DNA from: Neoconidiobolus thromboides FSU 785
Taxonomy: Eukaryota; Entomophthoromycota; Entomophthoromycetes; Entomophthorales; Neoconidiobolaceae
DNA length: 64,000 nucleotides
NCBI GenBank assembly: GCA_025603075.1
Contig: MU626258.1
Location: 349,828 to 413,827, forward strand
Direction: 5' to 3'
Below the pieces are notes generated by a model that had not been told where the DNA came from, did no database searches, and was given only the letters and a program-made list of their open reading frames with translations. The position numbers and the translations under genes are program-made. Shown here one piece after another: positions 23,320-34,944 of the stretch (positions are counted from its first letter, which is position 1; every line of letters starts with the position of its first letter).

Positions 23320-25169
23320 CTGTTTTTTTCAAAATAAACTTATTATTCTCAGCTTATCGACTATGGGAAATAAACATTATACCATTTATAATCAAGTTTT
23401 ATTTTTAAACTTTTAGAATTTTTTTATCTATTTGAGTAATACATGTTAACTTACCGTATTATATTATAATAAAAAAAACACATCATAGTATGGCAAAGAT
23501 TTTATCATTTCACATATAAATATTAAGAATATCTTATCTTACTTATAGATTCCATAAAATAAAGCTAACTTATAACAATTTCAAGATTTGTAAATGATTT
23601 CGTAAACTTGAGATTGGTTAAAGCTATTTCCCATCTGCAAAGTGATGGAATTCTAATAATAAACAAGATTTTATTTATTTAGGAGATTGAAAATTGAAAT
23701 TCAAAAAACTAAGGATGGCGGAAAATAATAAAGATATAAAATAAATAATCAATCTTTTGGGGTAGATTTTATCTTATTTTTCCTCTAGACCTGGCATTAG
23801 AAATATAAGCAGTGACTTATTATAGAAATTATCTATAGCCTTATCGCATATATATATAAATCTTGCTAGTAGCTAATATTACTATAGTTAGTAAATAAAT
23901 AAATTTTCCACATGGTAAGAGAAAATTTTAAAAGTATGGATATAATATTTTGTAAATGAAGCTTGAAAGTTATTTATTAAATTCGGATTTTGATTAATAT
24001 AGAAAAATTGAATTAATAAAGTAATATAGCATCCAACTATTATCAATGATTCTCAGTAAAGAAATTGTGAGTATAAACTTTAAGCGCCTTAAATCTTAAT
24101 ATCATGTCTTATTTGATTTATTTTTATCTTTAGTACACCGATTGCTAAAAATAATAATATTATCTATTTTTATATATTTAAAAAAAAATACTATTATACA
24201 CCAAGCAAACAAATCTCGGCTATACTTCTACTATCGATAATTTTCTACTTTATTCTATACTTTTATATTTAAAAAAGATATCGTTTAAATCACTTCAAAT
24301 CAGATCCCCTTATTAACTCCACAGTTATACCTAATGCATTTATAAAAACAATATTAGGATTAATTTTATTTCCTATTACCAAAGCCTATTTGATTATTCC
24401 CTATATCGATTTTGTTAATCTTATTTTGTGTCCTCGATTAAGTATAACTTATAATAAATAAATATTTATAGTTCTAATGATTCCGGGACAATCTTTTTTC
24501 CTCGGATATTTTTCTAGCTTATCTAAAGGACAACTAGAAAATTGACGCTGTAATCCCTTATTTATTACCCCCTCTCCTTCGCCTTTCACATTGCGTCTGA
24601 ATTACTATGGGCTTTACATTACTTTTTGAATATATAAAATACTGTTCAATTCGGTAAGGGTAAAAAGTACGTTATAATTCTTTAATTTACAAAGAATAAG
24701 TTAGAACATTCTCATTATGCTATTTATAGTATATTCAGTCAAAACTGATAATGATTTTTAAAAATAAGGTTTATAATCACATTTGTCCTCTCTTTTTCTT
24801 TACTAAACTATATATTACCTCTTTTTTCTTTATACTTGTGCTGGTATTTCATATATTAAGTCCTATTTACAATAAAGAATACAATCCCTTATCAGAGCTA
24901 CTCTTCGTTTGCTTCTTCCGATATGTAATTAATTAAATTGAAAAAATAGCTAAATAAAAATATCTAATCTACACAGTCAATTTTTATCTATTATTTCTCA
25001 GCAATAGTTAACTCAGTATACACACTTACAATACTAGTCATAGTTTGTTTTGTTTACATTTTTAATGAATATGTCAAAATAGTTGTAATTAATATTTATA
25101 AAAAAGTTGTTCTCCTTCAAAAATGAAATTCTCTTTATATTACAAAGCTAGTTGTATTTTGTAAAGTAG

Positions 25170-25700
25170 ACAAGTTGGACTCCCCAGGAAATATACTATT
25201 AGAAGATAAAGGTGCTGTCCCCAGATTGAGCTCCATCATTCAGTGGGCCTGATTTAATGGCTACATTAAACTTGCCCGAGTGCATATTTCCAAGCCTTTG
25301 GTTGAGGACTCATATCCCTATGGTTACGGTAATATGTATGACAAAGTTTCTCATCAGTTGTTTGATTGCCCTTACAGTCAATATTTCTGGATTTCTCATA
25401 CTTTGGCTTTTATCAAAGATTTAATCTCTGACCTCAGCCCTTGGACTAACAACTTTACTTATTTAGAGGATGTTCACTCATAGCTTAGTAGATATATTCA
25501 ATTTCTCTTTATTGATTCTCTGGTGTGGGTTCTTTACTATACATTTTATCACTTCAAGTTTAAAGTGATTTCCACTCCTCTACTTATTCACTCTCTTTTT
25601 TAGAATGTTTGTCTGTCATTAGAAAAGAGGTCAAACGTTCCCTGATCATTGCTAACAGAGCCTTTAAAGGTTTAAAGCGGTTGGTTTTCCTAAAGTTTCC
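25170..25700 (+). pseudogene. Decayed non-LTR retrotransposon (LINE) 3' end
   Basis: One reading frame can be followed through several in-frame stops (near 25256, 25481, 25600 and 25642). The best part is an open stretch at 25280-25483. It contains YDKVSHQLFDCPYSQYFW, which matches the C-terminal zinc-binding region after LINE reverse transcriptases, where a HLFxxCPxxxxxW pattern is typical. Downstream comes a hydrophobic stretch with tryptophan, as in the end of such ORF2 proteins. The local base composition is less AT-rich than its surroundings, consistent with an inserted element. The reverse transcriptase itself is absent, as expected from 5' truncation. Confidence 0.6.
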
Positions 25701-25913
25701 ATACACATCCTAAAACTTTGCTCCTCTATTGAATTGAATTAATTTCTTTTTTTTGAAATAAAATCATTGTTATTCCTTTTTATTTTAATATAAATATAAT
25801 ACACAAATTTTATTATTATGATTAGTTAACAATTACCAGAAAATTGTGTTTTACATAGACATAATTCTAAATTCATGATAAAATAATTAAAAAATTAATA
25901 ATGATACATATAA

Positions 25914-26018
25914 TATGAGGGTGTTTTTTTTGGCTTCATTACTTTTTCCATCTTTTAAGTGCTATTTAAGCGGAAAATTTGTTAGTAAAATTCTTAAATA
26001 CAAAAATACATCCCCATA
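25914..26018 (-). mobile_element. MITE family copy 10, first of a tandem pair
   Basis: TA-flanked copy with left end TGAGGGTGTTTTTTTTGG and right end AAAATACATCCCCA. Its right-hand TA is directly followed by the interior of a second copy. Confidence 0.9.
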
Positions 26019-26108
26019 TTTTTTTTGATTTCATCACTCTCCATTTTTAAGCACTATTTGAGTAGAAAGAGTGTTTAATAAAATTTTTCAAAAAAATACA
26101 TCTCTACA
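26017..26108 (-). mobile_element. MITE family copy 11, left end missing
   Basis: Follows copy 10 without a gap and in the same orientation. It starts directly at the T-run (TTTTTTTTGATTTCATCAC), lacking the GGGGATG terminus, and ends AAATACATCTCTA. Confidence 0.75.
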
Positions 26109-26423
26109 TGCTAAATTTTTACTTTGAGTGAATAGCTTTATACTACTTTGTTGTTATATTAAACAATGACAACAAAGTCTTATAAGTTTCTTTACATTAA
26201 TAATTGATATGAAGAAATACATCTTATAGAGAAATATAATTTTATAAAGTTGAAAAATAAAAACATTTTTAAATTTCGTCTATGTAAAATAAAATAAATA
26301 TAAGGGCAAAACTAAATTCAAAAAGTAAGATTTATTTTATTTATTATCAAATATCCAACAAATATTGCTATTAATAATTTTGAAAAGTAATTGTTGCTTT
26401 CATTCTTTTTCATTAATATTTTG

Positions 26424-26516
26424 AAACATATTTTTTTGAAGATTTTTATTAATACTCTCTTTGTTGAAATAGCACTTAAAAATGGAAAAGTAATAAAACT
26501 AAAAAACAGCTTCATT
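26424..26516 (+). mobile_element. MITE family copy 12, decayed
   Basis: Interior blocks TTGAAATAGCACTTAAAAATGG and AAAGTAATAAAACTAAAAAAC identify the family; both termini are eroded. Confidence 0.6.
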
Positions 26517-26747
26517 TATTTAAATTTAAGGCTTAAAAAATAATAACATGACTTATTTCGCCTATGAAAATAATAGCTTATTAAGTAGTGGCGCCTTTAC
26601 CTTTTATGATGGGAAAAAATATTATTATATGTAAAACAATAGTGATTCTTATGATAAAAAGTAAAAATAATAACAAAGATAAAAATATAAAACTCCAGTA
26701 AACTAATATGGTTTAATCTATTAATTTATTGATTTAAATATAAAAGT

Positions 26748-27338
26748 TTAGACTTGAACACAAGAAGGTGTTAGTGTTAAATATAAAGTGGGTATATCCA
26801 GTTGAAGATCGCCTTGTTTTTGGAAACCTTGGGTTAAAATTTCGCCAAACTCTTCTTCAGAATCCAGTTGCCTTAAGTTAAACCCTTTTTGAAATGGGGC
26901 ATAAATCGCATGTTTAGGTAATGGTTTGGCTACTTTCGAAGTGGTACTACAACTACTAACGTTGCCTGATGAGTATGAGGAACTGATTGATGATAACGAA
27001 GATTTATTTGATAGAGTACTGTCCTCCCTTGTCCTTGTTCTCCTCAAAGAAGGCACTGATAAGCCTCGATGCATTACATTTAATACTATATTTTTAGAAC
27101 TGTCGATTAAAAATTTGTTTGATATAGAATGTGAAGAGTTCTTGAAGCTGGGCGTTAGATATGTTTCCATAGAATCTTCTTCAGTTATAATCAATTTTTT
27201 AGAGTCTAGCTTCAAGCTACTTATCGAGTGCTTAATTGAGTTCAACCTTTCTCCAATTGATAATTTTCTAGTGATTATTTTGGTTTTATTTAGAGAGTTA
27301 TAACTCTTGCACTGTCTTAATTTACTAAAATTCTCCAT
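26748..27338 (-). CDS. Hypothetical Ser-rich protein, family not recognised
   Basis: An intronless frame of 196 residues starting MENFSKLRQCKSYNSLN and ending TLTPSCVQV. I do not recognise it. It is basic and rich in Ser/Thr, with a polyserine stretch at about residues 112-131 (SLSSISSSYSSGNVSSCS). It has short basic-Ser motifs such as RKLSIGERL and SLRRTRTRED that look like kinase target sites, and a better-structured C-terminal third (HAIYAPFQKGFNLRQLDSEEEFGEIL). It has no signal peptide, membrane segment or zinc motif. Codon use and length argue for a real gene. The plus-strand frame at 26926-27303 is its shadow. Confidence 0.6.
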   Translation of the reverse strand: MENFSKLRQCKSYNSLNKTKIITRKLSIGERLNSIKHSISSLKLDSKKLIITEEDSMETYLTPSFKNSSHSISNKFLIDSSKNIVLNVMHRGLSVPSLRRTRTREDSTLSNKSSLSSISSSYSSGNVSSCSTTSKVAKPLPKHAIYAPFQKGFNLRQLDSEEEFGEILTQGFQKQGDLQLDIPTLYLTLTPSCVQV

Positions 27339-29081
27339 TCCGCTACAATTAAAATGATAACTACTTAAGTATCCGGCCTTAATAAAATTACTAATTATTT
27401 AATTGATAATAAAGTATTAAAAAATTATGAAGTTAGAAGTATTTAAAATGATATTTATAATCTTTTTGATTTATTTTAGGCTGAGTTTATTACTTTGAGC
27501 CTTTTATAGTACTTCAATCTCACTTTGTGACCCGAGTTTTTAGCGTATAACTTTTACTTATTTAAGCTTAGCCTACATTGAAACCGGTTTTGGGATGGAA
27601 GAAATTATTACAAAATGACAATTTATTATACTTGATCAAAAATCTTAGGCTCAATTAATTGATTTATTTATAACATTTGTAATTAGGAGAATTAAAGAAG
27701 AATATATAATATAATATATACCATTTATAAATAATATGCCTAAAGTGTAATAACAACAACTAGATATTTTAATATATAACATTAAATTAATTGATTACAG
27801 TATAATTCTCATCTAGAATTTTAAATAAATAGCGAATGTCGATCATTTATGATATTTTAAACTTGAGTAAAAGCTTGTTTAATAATTTACTCGAAAAAAC
27901 TTATTTTTATCATGATAAAATCGAGAACTGCTCATTATTACTTATATAGCATTAAAAGAAAGTGGTTTTTATTACTGGTATTATAGGATTTCAAATTCAT
28001 TATATATTTCTTGGCTTACCGTTTTAATTTTTAAAATTAGCCATAACACTACAGTGATGAGAAAAAGCCTCTTAAAAAAATCTAGGTCAATAAGGATTTA
28101 TCTTTGATCATTCTCAAATTCGGTTATTTTATGATGGAAAACTAAATATACCTTAGTTTGCAATCAGCTATAGTAGTATGATATAATAAAAATAATATTA
28201 TTTAACATTTAATTGGTTGAATTTTTTAAATTTTGATGTTTACTAAATTATTTTGCCATTTTTTAAAATTATTTCGAATAGAACTATATGGGGACGTATT
28301 TTTGTATTTGAGAATTTTACTACTAATCTTTCTACTCAAATAGTGCTTGAAAGGTGGAAAAAGTAATGAAGCCAAAAAAACATCTTCATATTTAAATTTT
28401 ACTTATTAAATAATCATCCCAAAAACGCCATTTTCGCTTACAACTTGTGGCACTCAAATCCACTCTCTCATTTTAATTAAAAAAATTTCAAGGCTAAATA
28501 TTATTTTTTCCCTATATTAAATCATAGGTCTAACCATAAATATCAACTAATTCCTGTTTGCTCTTTTTATCAAAATATTAATATTAAGGCTAAATGACGA
28601 TAAAAACAATTATTGCTTGAAGTTTATCTTTTACCCCTGCTTTAAGAATTATAAATTGATCTTTATCACATAATACTTTTTGCAATTATTCTCCTATTTC
28701 ATAAGCCCAAAAAACTAAACAAGTCCCTGGAGGGTATCTTTCTACACAGGTAAATACTTTTTTTACAATTTTAATAACGAATTCCAACCAAAAAATACCA
28801 ATTGTATTAAAAAGTAGTCAAAGTTAATTTCAAAGACCAAGGATTTTATGACACTCTTCAAACAGTTGGTGTAATAATTTAGTTAAAAATGCTAATTTAA
28901 TGATAGTGTCTGGGCCAGGTTAGGGTTATATTAGAGTAGGAGGTAAAAAAAATTGTAAATATTTATTAAAGATATAAATTTATGTTTACTTTCTATTTTT
29001 ATTCATTATAAAAATACAACTACCACTATTATATTCTAGTTTCTATTGAGTTGTATAAAATTACTGTGTAAACTAAAACTT
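27339..29081. other. Intergenic with one MITE
   Basis: 1.7 kb without a credible gene. A MITE lies at 28287-28390. A weak plus-strand stretch near 28686-28950 gives interrupted, protein-like translation (for example QVPGGYLSTQ) but could not be assigned or joined into a gene. Confidence 0.55.
28287..28390 (+). mobile_element. MITE family copy 13
   Basis: TA-flanked copy, left end TGGGGACGTATTTTTGTA, right end AAAAAACATCTTCA, with central CTCAAATAGTGCTTGAAAGG. Confidence 0.88.
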
Positions 29082-30633
29082 TTACAAACAGATAAGCTTG
29101 TCTCCCGAAAATGTAATATCATTAGCACTTGATTCTAACTTTTCAACACTAGAGTCTATTTGATTATGATAAAGGCCTTCATTTCCTCTTTTATCCCAAT
29201 GTCTAAAATTTAGCGTATTCAAATTGACTACTTTCAATTCATTTTCCTTATTATTTAATATCAAAAAATTAAATGTTAACTGCGCCTTGTTCACGTCTTT
29301 AAACTTTACTATCTTTAGTTCCGATTTGTTCTTCAAATCAACCATAATCAATTCCTTATTCTTTAATAAAATGCCAGCAATTCCATTTCCACCAAGTATG
29401 ACTTTAGAAATAGCATCATCTTCATTGATAAGCTCTTTTGTAATTTCTATTGAAAATGCTGGCTTACTGCTGTATCCAGTCAAAACTTTAGCATCCTCGC
29501 TGTAATTTGGGTAATAAGGAACTTCCTCAAACTCATCTTTATTTTCATTTCCAAACCATTTTAGATAATATTTCTCATTTTTATTTTTACTTACTGCTAA
29601 AAACCCATGTCTATCAGATGTTATAAACTTGATCTCTTGATCAAGTAAGTTTTGTACCAATACTGGATAATAGGACTTACAATTATCAGTATTTGGCAAA
29701 TAACCCCATATATAAACTAAATCTCTAGAGCTGTATTCCGGATTGTTTGGATTGCCAACGGCTATAGAGTAATCTCTATTTTTTTAAAAGATAAAACTCA
29801 AATAAATAGTAACAATAGTATACCTACCCAGCAGCTAAAATTTTACTTATAGTAACTTTAGCCTCATTAAAGAAATCAATGGTGCTTGGTAATGGATCAT
29901 AAACTTCGGCTCCTCGTCCCAAAATACCTGCTCCCCTTTGATTTTAACTAAGTTAATGAACTTGTTTTATCAGCTATAAGAACGCTTACCAACTCCAAAT
30001 CTGATTAGTATCTCGATCCAAACACAAAGTATGGAAATCTCCGGCTACTAATTGATATCCATTGCCACTTTTCTCTTTTTTGAAATTAATAGCACCAGGT
30101 AATAAAAACGGACTTTCTATTAAGTCCTCGGATTCCGAGCCACTATCCATTAAGCTAAAACTAGTGTTGGTTGGGCCTAACTTTGGAGTTGTTTAATTAT
30201 TTGAATTTAGAAAAGGTGTGTTTGATTTACTTGCCCATATTCATTCGAACCCCTAAACTTGTTAATTTTACTGTTTTTTATAGTTCTTATAACTTGTTAT
30301 TTACCAGGTGTAAAGTTGGTTGTTGATAATAGCAGCGTAATGATGGAGCTAATGGAAAGTCAGTATTCCATCTTTATTATTTATTTAAGCAATTCTCACC
30401 CCACATGTTAGTTGATTTAATTCGATAGGTTCTAAATTTTTGATTTCTTCTGGTATTAAACAAGATCTAAAATTGCTATTTATTGGCTCTGTATCATATT
30501 GTAACTTCTGTTGAAGTATATTAATTGTCAACCAACGTTGAGCAGTTTTTGTTATTACTGAACTTGGTCTTAGTTGAAGTTTAAAATACGTAAGCATAGT
30601 TAACAGTAACTTAAAGTTATAAAAAAGTGTCAA
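29082..30633 (-). CDS. RCC1-repeat (beta-propeller) protein, possibly mitochondrial
   Basis: Six exons (30400-30633, 30305-30348, 30231-30252, 29990-30180, 29828-29935, 29082-29775) join in frame to 430 residues. RCC1-type blade motifs are visible: LTCGLHHYAAIINNQLYTWG, YQLVAGDFHTLCLDRDTNQIWSWG with GAGILGRG, and SKILAAGDYSIAVGN followed by YIWGYLPNT. Later blades are more diverged (ISKVILGGNGIAGILLKN, DITFSGDKLICL). The first ~45 residues are basic, hydrophobic and poor in acidic residues, suggestive of a mitochondrial presequence, as in the yeast Fmp25-type RCC1 proteins. Translation could start at the internal Met 12. RCC1 propellers serve as guanine-exchange factors or as scaffolds. This one is probably not Ran-GEF itself, because its N-terminus and spacing differ. 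The second and third exons are very short (44 and 22 nt). Confidence 0.8.
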
Positions 30634-31024
30634 TTTAAAAATTAAAGACGGGATTTTTACGAATAAAAAATGAAGTGAAATTTATTATTAGTTAAAATTA
30701 AATATTTGGTATAAGAATCGGAGGAGGGGATATCGAATAAGAGAGCATGTATTGTCAAGGTTTTAACGAAAAAGAAAAGATAAAAGCATAAAAAAAAAGA
30801 TGAGTATAAAATAAAAAACATTGGTACTACCAGAGCAATTAGTGTATAATTTAAGATTAAAGTAGATTTATAGCTGAGGATACCAAATAGTTCAATTGAT
30901 AATAATTTTGTTCCTTTTTTACAACTTAAAAGAGAGTTGGAATAGTATATATATATATATTCTTTTTAAATAAATTTCAATTAATTACGTAAATTTAAAC
31001 ATAGTTCTTTGTTTAGAACCTCGT
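30634..31024. other. Intergenic with (AT)n microsatellite
   Basis: A short gap between the RCC1 gene (start side) and the end of the G-alpha gene. A TATATATATATAT run sits at about 30946-30960. Nothing else was recognised. Confidence 0.6.
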
Positions 31025-32504
31025 TTATAATATCCCACTATCTTTTAAGGCATTTTGTAATATCGTTTCTTTAACCGCTGCAAATACTAATCGAATCTAT
31101 ATAAATAATGTTTAGTTATTGTAGCATAGTTAATGTAGATTGAACTTACATTTGAAGTGTCTGTTGCTTGAGTAAGGCTAAAAAGAATAATTAATATAAA
31201 ACTATAGATTAAATAATTTACTTACTGTGGATAAAGTACCAATTTCTTTGTATTTGTTTGTGAAAACCTCCATAAAATATATTTAGCAGCTTTGTTTATA
31301 TCAGATCCACCTAACAAAAACACATTACTACTATTAATTCTAATATTGAGTTGAGCTTACCATTATAATCTGGAAAATATTTATTTAGTGGCGAGATTGG
31401 AATTTTATGGCGGAATATATCAATCTTATTTAAAAACAAAATAATGGACGTCCTTAAAAACCATCGGGAATTAATGATGGATTCAAATAGTACTAAACTC
31501 TCCGTCATCCTATTCTATAAAAATTAAAATGAATAAACTAAAAGCTTTAAAATAAAAAAAGAATTTACTTGTCCAGACTCTTCTAATAATACTTGATCAT
31601 ATTCACTTAGCGCTACACAAAATATAATCGATGTAACTGCTTCAAAGCAATGAATCCATTTTTTACGTTCTGATCTTTGGCCGCCCACATCAAACATACT
31701 AAATAAAGTCATAAGCCTATTGTTATTCAATATTGCACAATCAATAATTACTGTATATTCAACTGTCCCATCGTGAATCGAGTTTCAATGATACCCGTAG
31801 TCTTAGTACGAGCCCTTAAAACATCTTGGATCGTAGGTACGTATTCTGGGGATCCAATACGTTGAATATGCTCGAAAAAGCTATGAAATTATTAATTTTT
31901 GCTATCAAAAACAAATTCATTTAAATTACTAAGGTGCTGAGTCCAAAATATAGAATCCTCCAGAATGATTGAGGCATTCTGTAGTAGTAGGATCTTTAAC
32001 TAAGTCATAAACACCTTGAACAAATTCCATTGGAAGAGCACCAGAGAACCCAAAATCTGCTAAAAGTCGCTGATAATCCTTAATAAATAACTTTTAAAAT
32101 AATTAGCATCCTATTCTTTGATTTATAGCTACAACTATGATTTACTTTATTTTTGCCTTCACTTGGAGTTAACTTCAAGATTTCATAACCTTTGACAAGA
32201 TCCCTAACACAGTCCACTACATTTTTATAAATAATGGGCCGTAGCATGTTTAATTCATTTAAATCATAACCATTCTGATGAATGATTTTCATCTGTTTAA
32301 CTATTGTCGACTTTCCAGATTCTCCACTTCCTAAAAATGATACTCGTTATCATTACTTTCATTTATTATTATGAATGTAAACCTACCTAACAAGAGTATT
32401 TTACATTCTCTACTAAATCTTTTACTATCCTCTTCAATCATCCTCTCAATTTGAAGGTTTCTCTCCCTTTCGCCTCTTTCCTCAACTGATAAACAGGCGC
32501 CCAT
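31025..32504 (-). CDS. Heterotrimeric G-protein alpha subunit
   Basis: A multi-exon gene starting [15 protein letters not shown] and ending LKDSGIL. Gly2 with the following Ser/Cys is the N-myristoylation and palmitoylation signal that anchors G-alpha to the plasma membrane. The GTPase motifs are all present: P-loop [15 protein letters not shown] (split by an intron after the first Gly), switch [10 protein letters not shown] with the ADP-ribosylatable Arg, switch [15 protein letters not shown] with the catalytic Gln, FLNKIDIF (NKxD), and the TQATDTSN segment of the TCAT-like G5 box. Known function: relays signals from seven-helix receptors (pheromone, nutrient) to adenylyl cyclase or MAP kinase pathways. 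The last residues lack the Cys at position -4, so it should be pertussis-toxin insensitive. The extreme C-terminus that selects the receptor is SGIL. Most close fungal G-alphas are 350-360 residues, and this fits. Confidence 0.93.
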
Positions 32505-34944
32505 ATTAAGATAATGTAATGCTATCGTTGTTAGATTATTTTGATATAAACTTTTTTTCTTGTTGCAATAAAGCTAAACTAAGACAAGACAAATGGATAA
32601 TTGTATTAATCTAGTAATAAAATAATGATTAGTTATCATTATTTAATTTTATTAACAAAAATTAATTACTAAATAAAATAAAAAATAAGTTTTAAAAAAA
32701 AAGAAAGTAACTTACTTAACATTTAGAAAGCATACTAAGATTAAAAACTTCCAATTCTCTTTAATTTTTTTTTACACTTATTGGTCTTTTTTAATAAAAA
32801 TGATTTTAAAAAATGGCTGTTAAAACTTTTTAAAAAAAGGGTGTATCTAATACCAAACTTAAAAGGGGTAAATCAAGAAATGATTTGAAAGTAACTCTAT
32901 ACATTTTTGTATTGAGCAATTATAAACATTCCTTTCTTTACTTTTTTTGTTAGTATCTCAACCATTATTTTTCTCTCAAAAATCTTAAGTTCTAAAATGT
33001 TGGGGTTTAAATACGGGGTTTATCTTTAATTTCTTTCAAAAACACTTTCTTTTACAATAGATTTCAACAAACAACTAATCCTATTGGTTATAGTGTGTTT
33101 AACGTCATTGTTTATCACTAAAACTATGAGTTGAAGTGAGTTTAAATGAGGCATATAATTCAACCAATACCATAACTCTTGTTAATGAGATAACAGTTGC
33201 TTTTAAATTATGTGTCATTATTATCTTTAATTCATTTTTTACAATAATTGTATATTTTAAAAATAAACCTTTATATTTAACAAGGGATAATAATTAACTA
33301 GTTTTTAAAATATAAAATAGATTATAATCTTATTTTAAGTAAAAAAATTTAATTAAAACTATTCTCCTTACTTTGCTTTTTTTAGCAGCTTTACTACCTT
33401 TAAAGTTCTTAACTTACTTTAACGATGCCCTTACCTTTTATATTAAGTTAAATAATAATGAATTAAACAAATAAGCAATACACTCAATATAAAAAAATCG
33501 TCTTTATGCAAGATGTAACCCCTTAATAAATTATTCTTTCTAAAATACTAATACATCACTTTAAACTAGTTCTAATAAATATAATTTACTTTCAATATAA
33601 AAGTATTAGTAGCTCTTAAATAAACTACTTAGAATTTTAGAGCTGTTTAAGTTCAGCTGTGCGCTATGTAATGAATAGGCTTTATAACTAGTAATTCACA
33701 TTGTTGTGGCGGTTTATAGCTTGGTGACAAAAAAAGCTCTCAAATGAGTAGTTATATAGCGCATATTTGAACTTAAATAGGCGTAATGAATTCTTTTAAG
33801 AGTAAAAAAATGCTAATCGTTTGTTGTTCAACCCTAAAATCAGCTCAAGTTATTTTTTGACCTTTTTTATTAACTGAATTTTAAGAAAAGACACTATTTT
33901 TTCAATACAATTTAGTTCAAGCAAATTGCAATCTATTAGTGATAATATTTGAAACTAAGCAATTTATTGAACAATTGAAACATTTGTATTTGATTAAAAG
34001 AGATATATAAATCAAAACAGTTACAGCATTTCAATGTACATTCAAAGGCTAATTTATTAGTGTGTTTAAAGAAATCAATAAATAGAACTATAGAAATAGT
34101 CTAATTGATAAGTTATTTTATGAATTTTTTTAGATACACTACACTACCTTATAAGTATTATTCATTAGAGCTAATTTGATATCAAAATATCTTATTATGG
34201 AAGTGTTATAAAATAAAAGGTAATAAATCTATTACGAAGTCAATATAAAATAGAAATTTAATTTTTATTGATAGAGTAGTATCATAATTTAAGGTGCTAA
34301 GGTTTTTAAAATTGTGTATTTGAACAATGATATAAATAATACATGAATCAAATTGACATATTTAAGCTCTAGTTATTGACCTTTGAGCACTAATAATGTA
34401 TTCGATAACTAAATATATAAATTTGAGAGTGACATTTAAGTTTAGCTTATAAACATTTTATTATAATAATACGCAATCTAAAATTGTTTTTTTTAATAGT
34501 TTCATTATAATAAGTATTTGCATTTCTTAAATAAAAACTTCATTTATTCTCATTGCTATTTGAAATATGTTTTGAATTAACTATGAAAAGAACAATATGT
34601 TTAATATGTAGAATAAGTTTTAATTTTAGATAATTAAGACATTTTCCATATTTTTATTAAGTCATAGTAATAAATTTTCAAATAAGAATGCAACATTACA
34701 ATCACCTGTTAAGCTAACAATTTTTATTCCAAACTGTGGCAACAAATCTAAAAATAAGCAATAAAGTTTAATTTTTAGGAAGAAAAAAACTTTTTTTATT
34801 TTAAAATTTCAATACTTCCACCAAAATCTAATTCTTGGACTTCAAATTTTAATAAATAATCATTTGATGATAAATAAACTAAAATACACTAAATAATAAG
34901 GAGAAAAAAAGCTATAAAAGCTATAAAAAACGAAACAAAACATT
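32505..34944. other. Intergenic, nothing recognised
   Basis: 2.4 kb of AT-rich sequence between the G-alpha start and the end of the zinc-finger gene. I see no open frame with motifs, no MITE copy and no RNA gene. It should contain the G-alpha promoter and the 3' UTR of the upstream gene. Confidence 0.55.

Larger units (their letters stand above)
23255..26747. other. Intergenic with LINE remnant and MITEs
   Basis: A 3.5 kb region without an intact gene. It includes the upstream region of the secreted-protein gene, a decayed non-LTR retrotransposon end (25170-25700) and three MITE copies (25914-26516). A 61-codon AT-rich frame at 24751-24936 has no support. Confidence 0.6.

Noticed and set aside
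24751-24936. 61-codon frame near 24.8 kb
   Set aside because: Short, hydrophobic by composition, isolated in a repeat-rich non-coding region.
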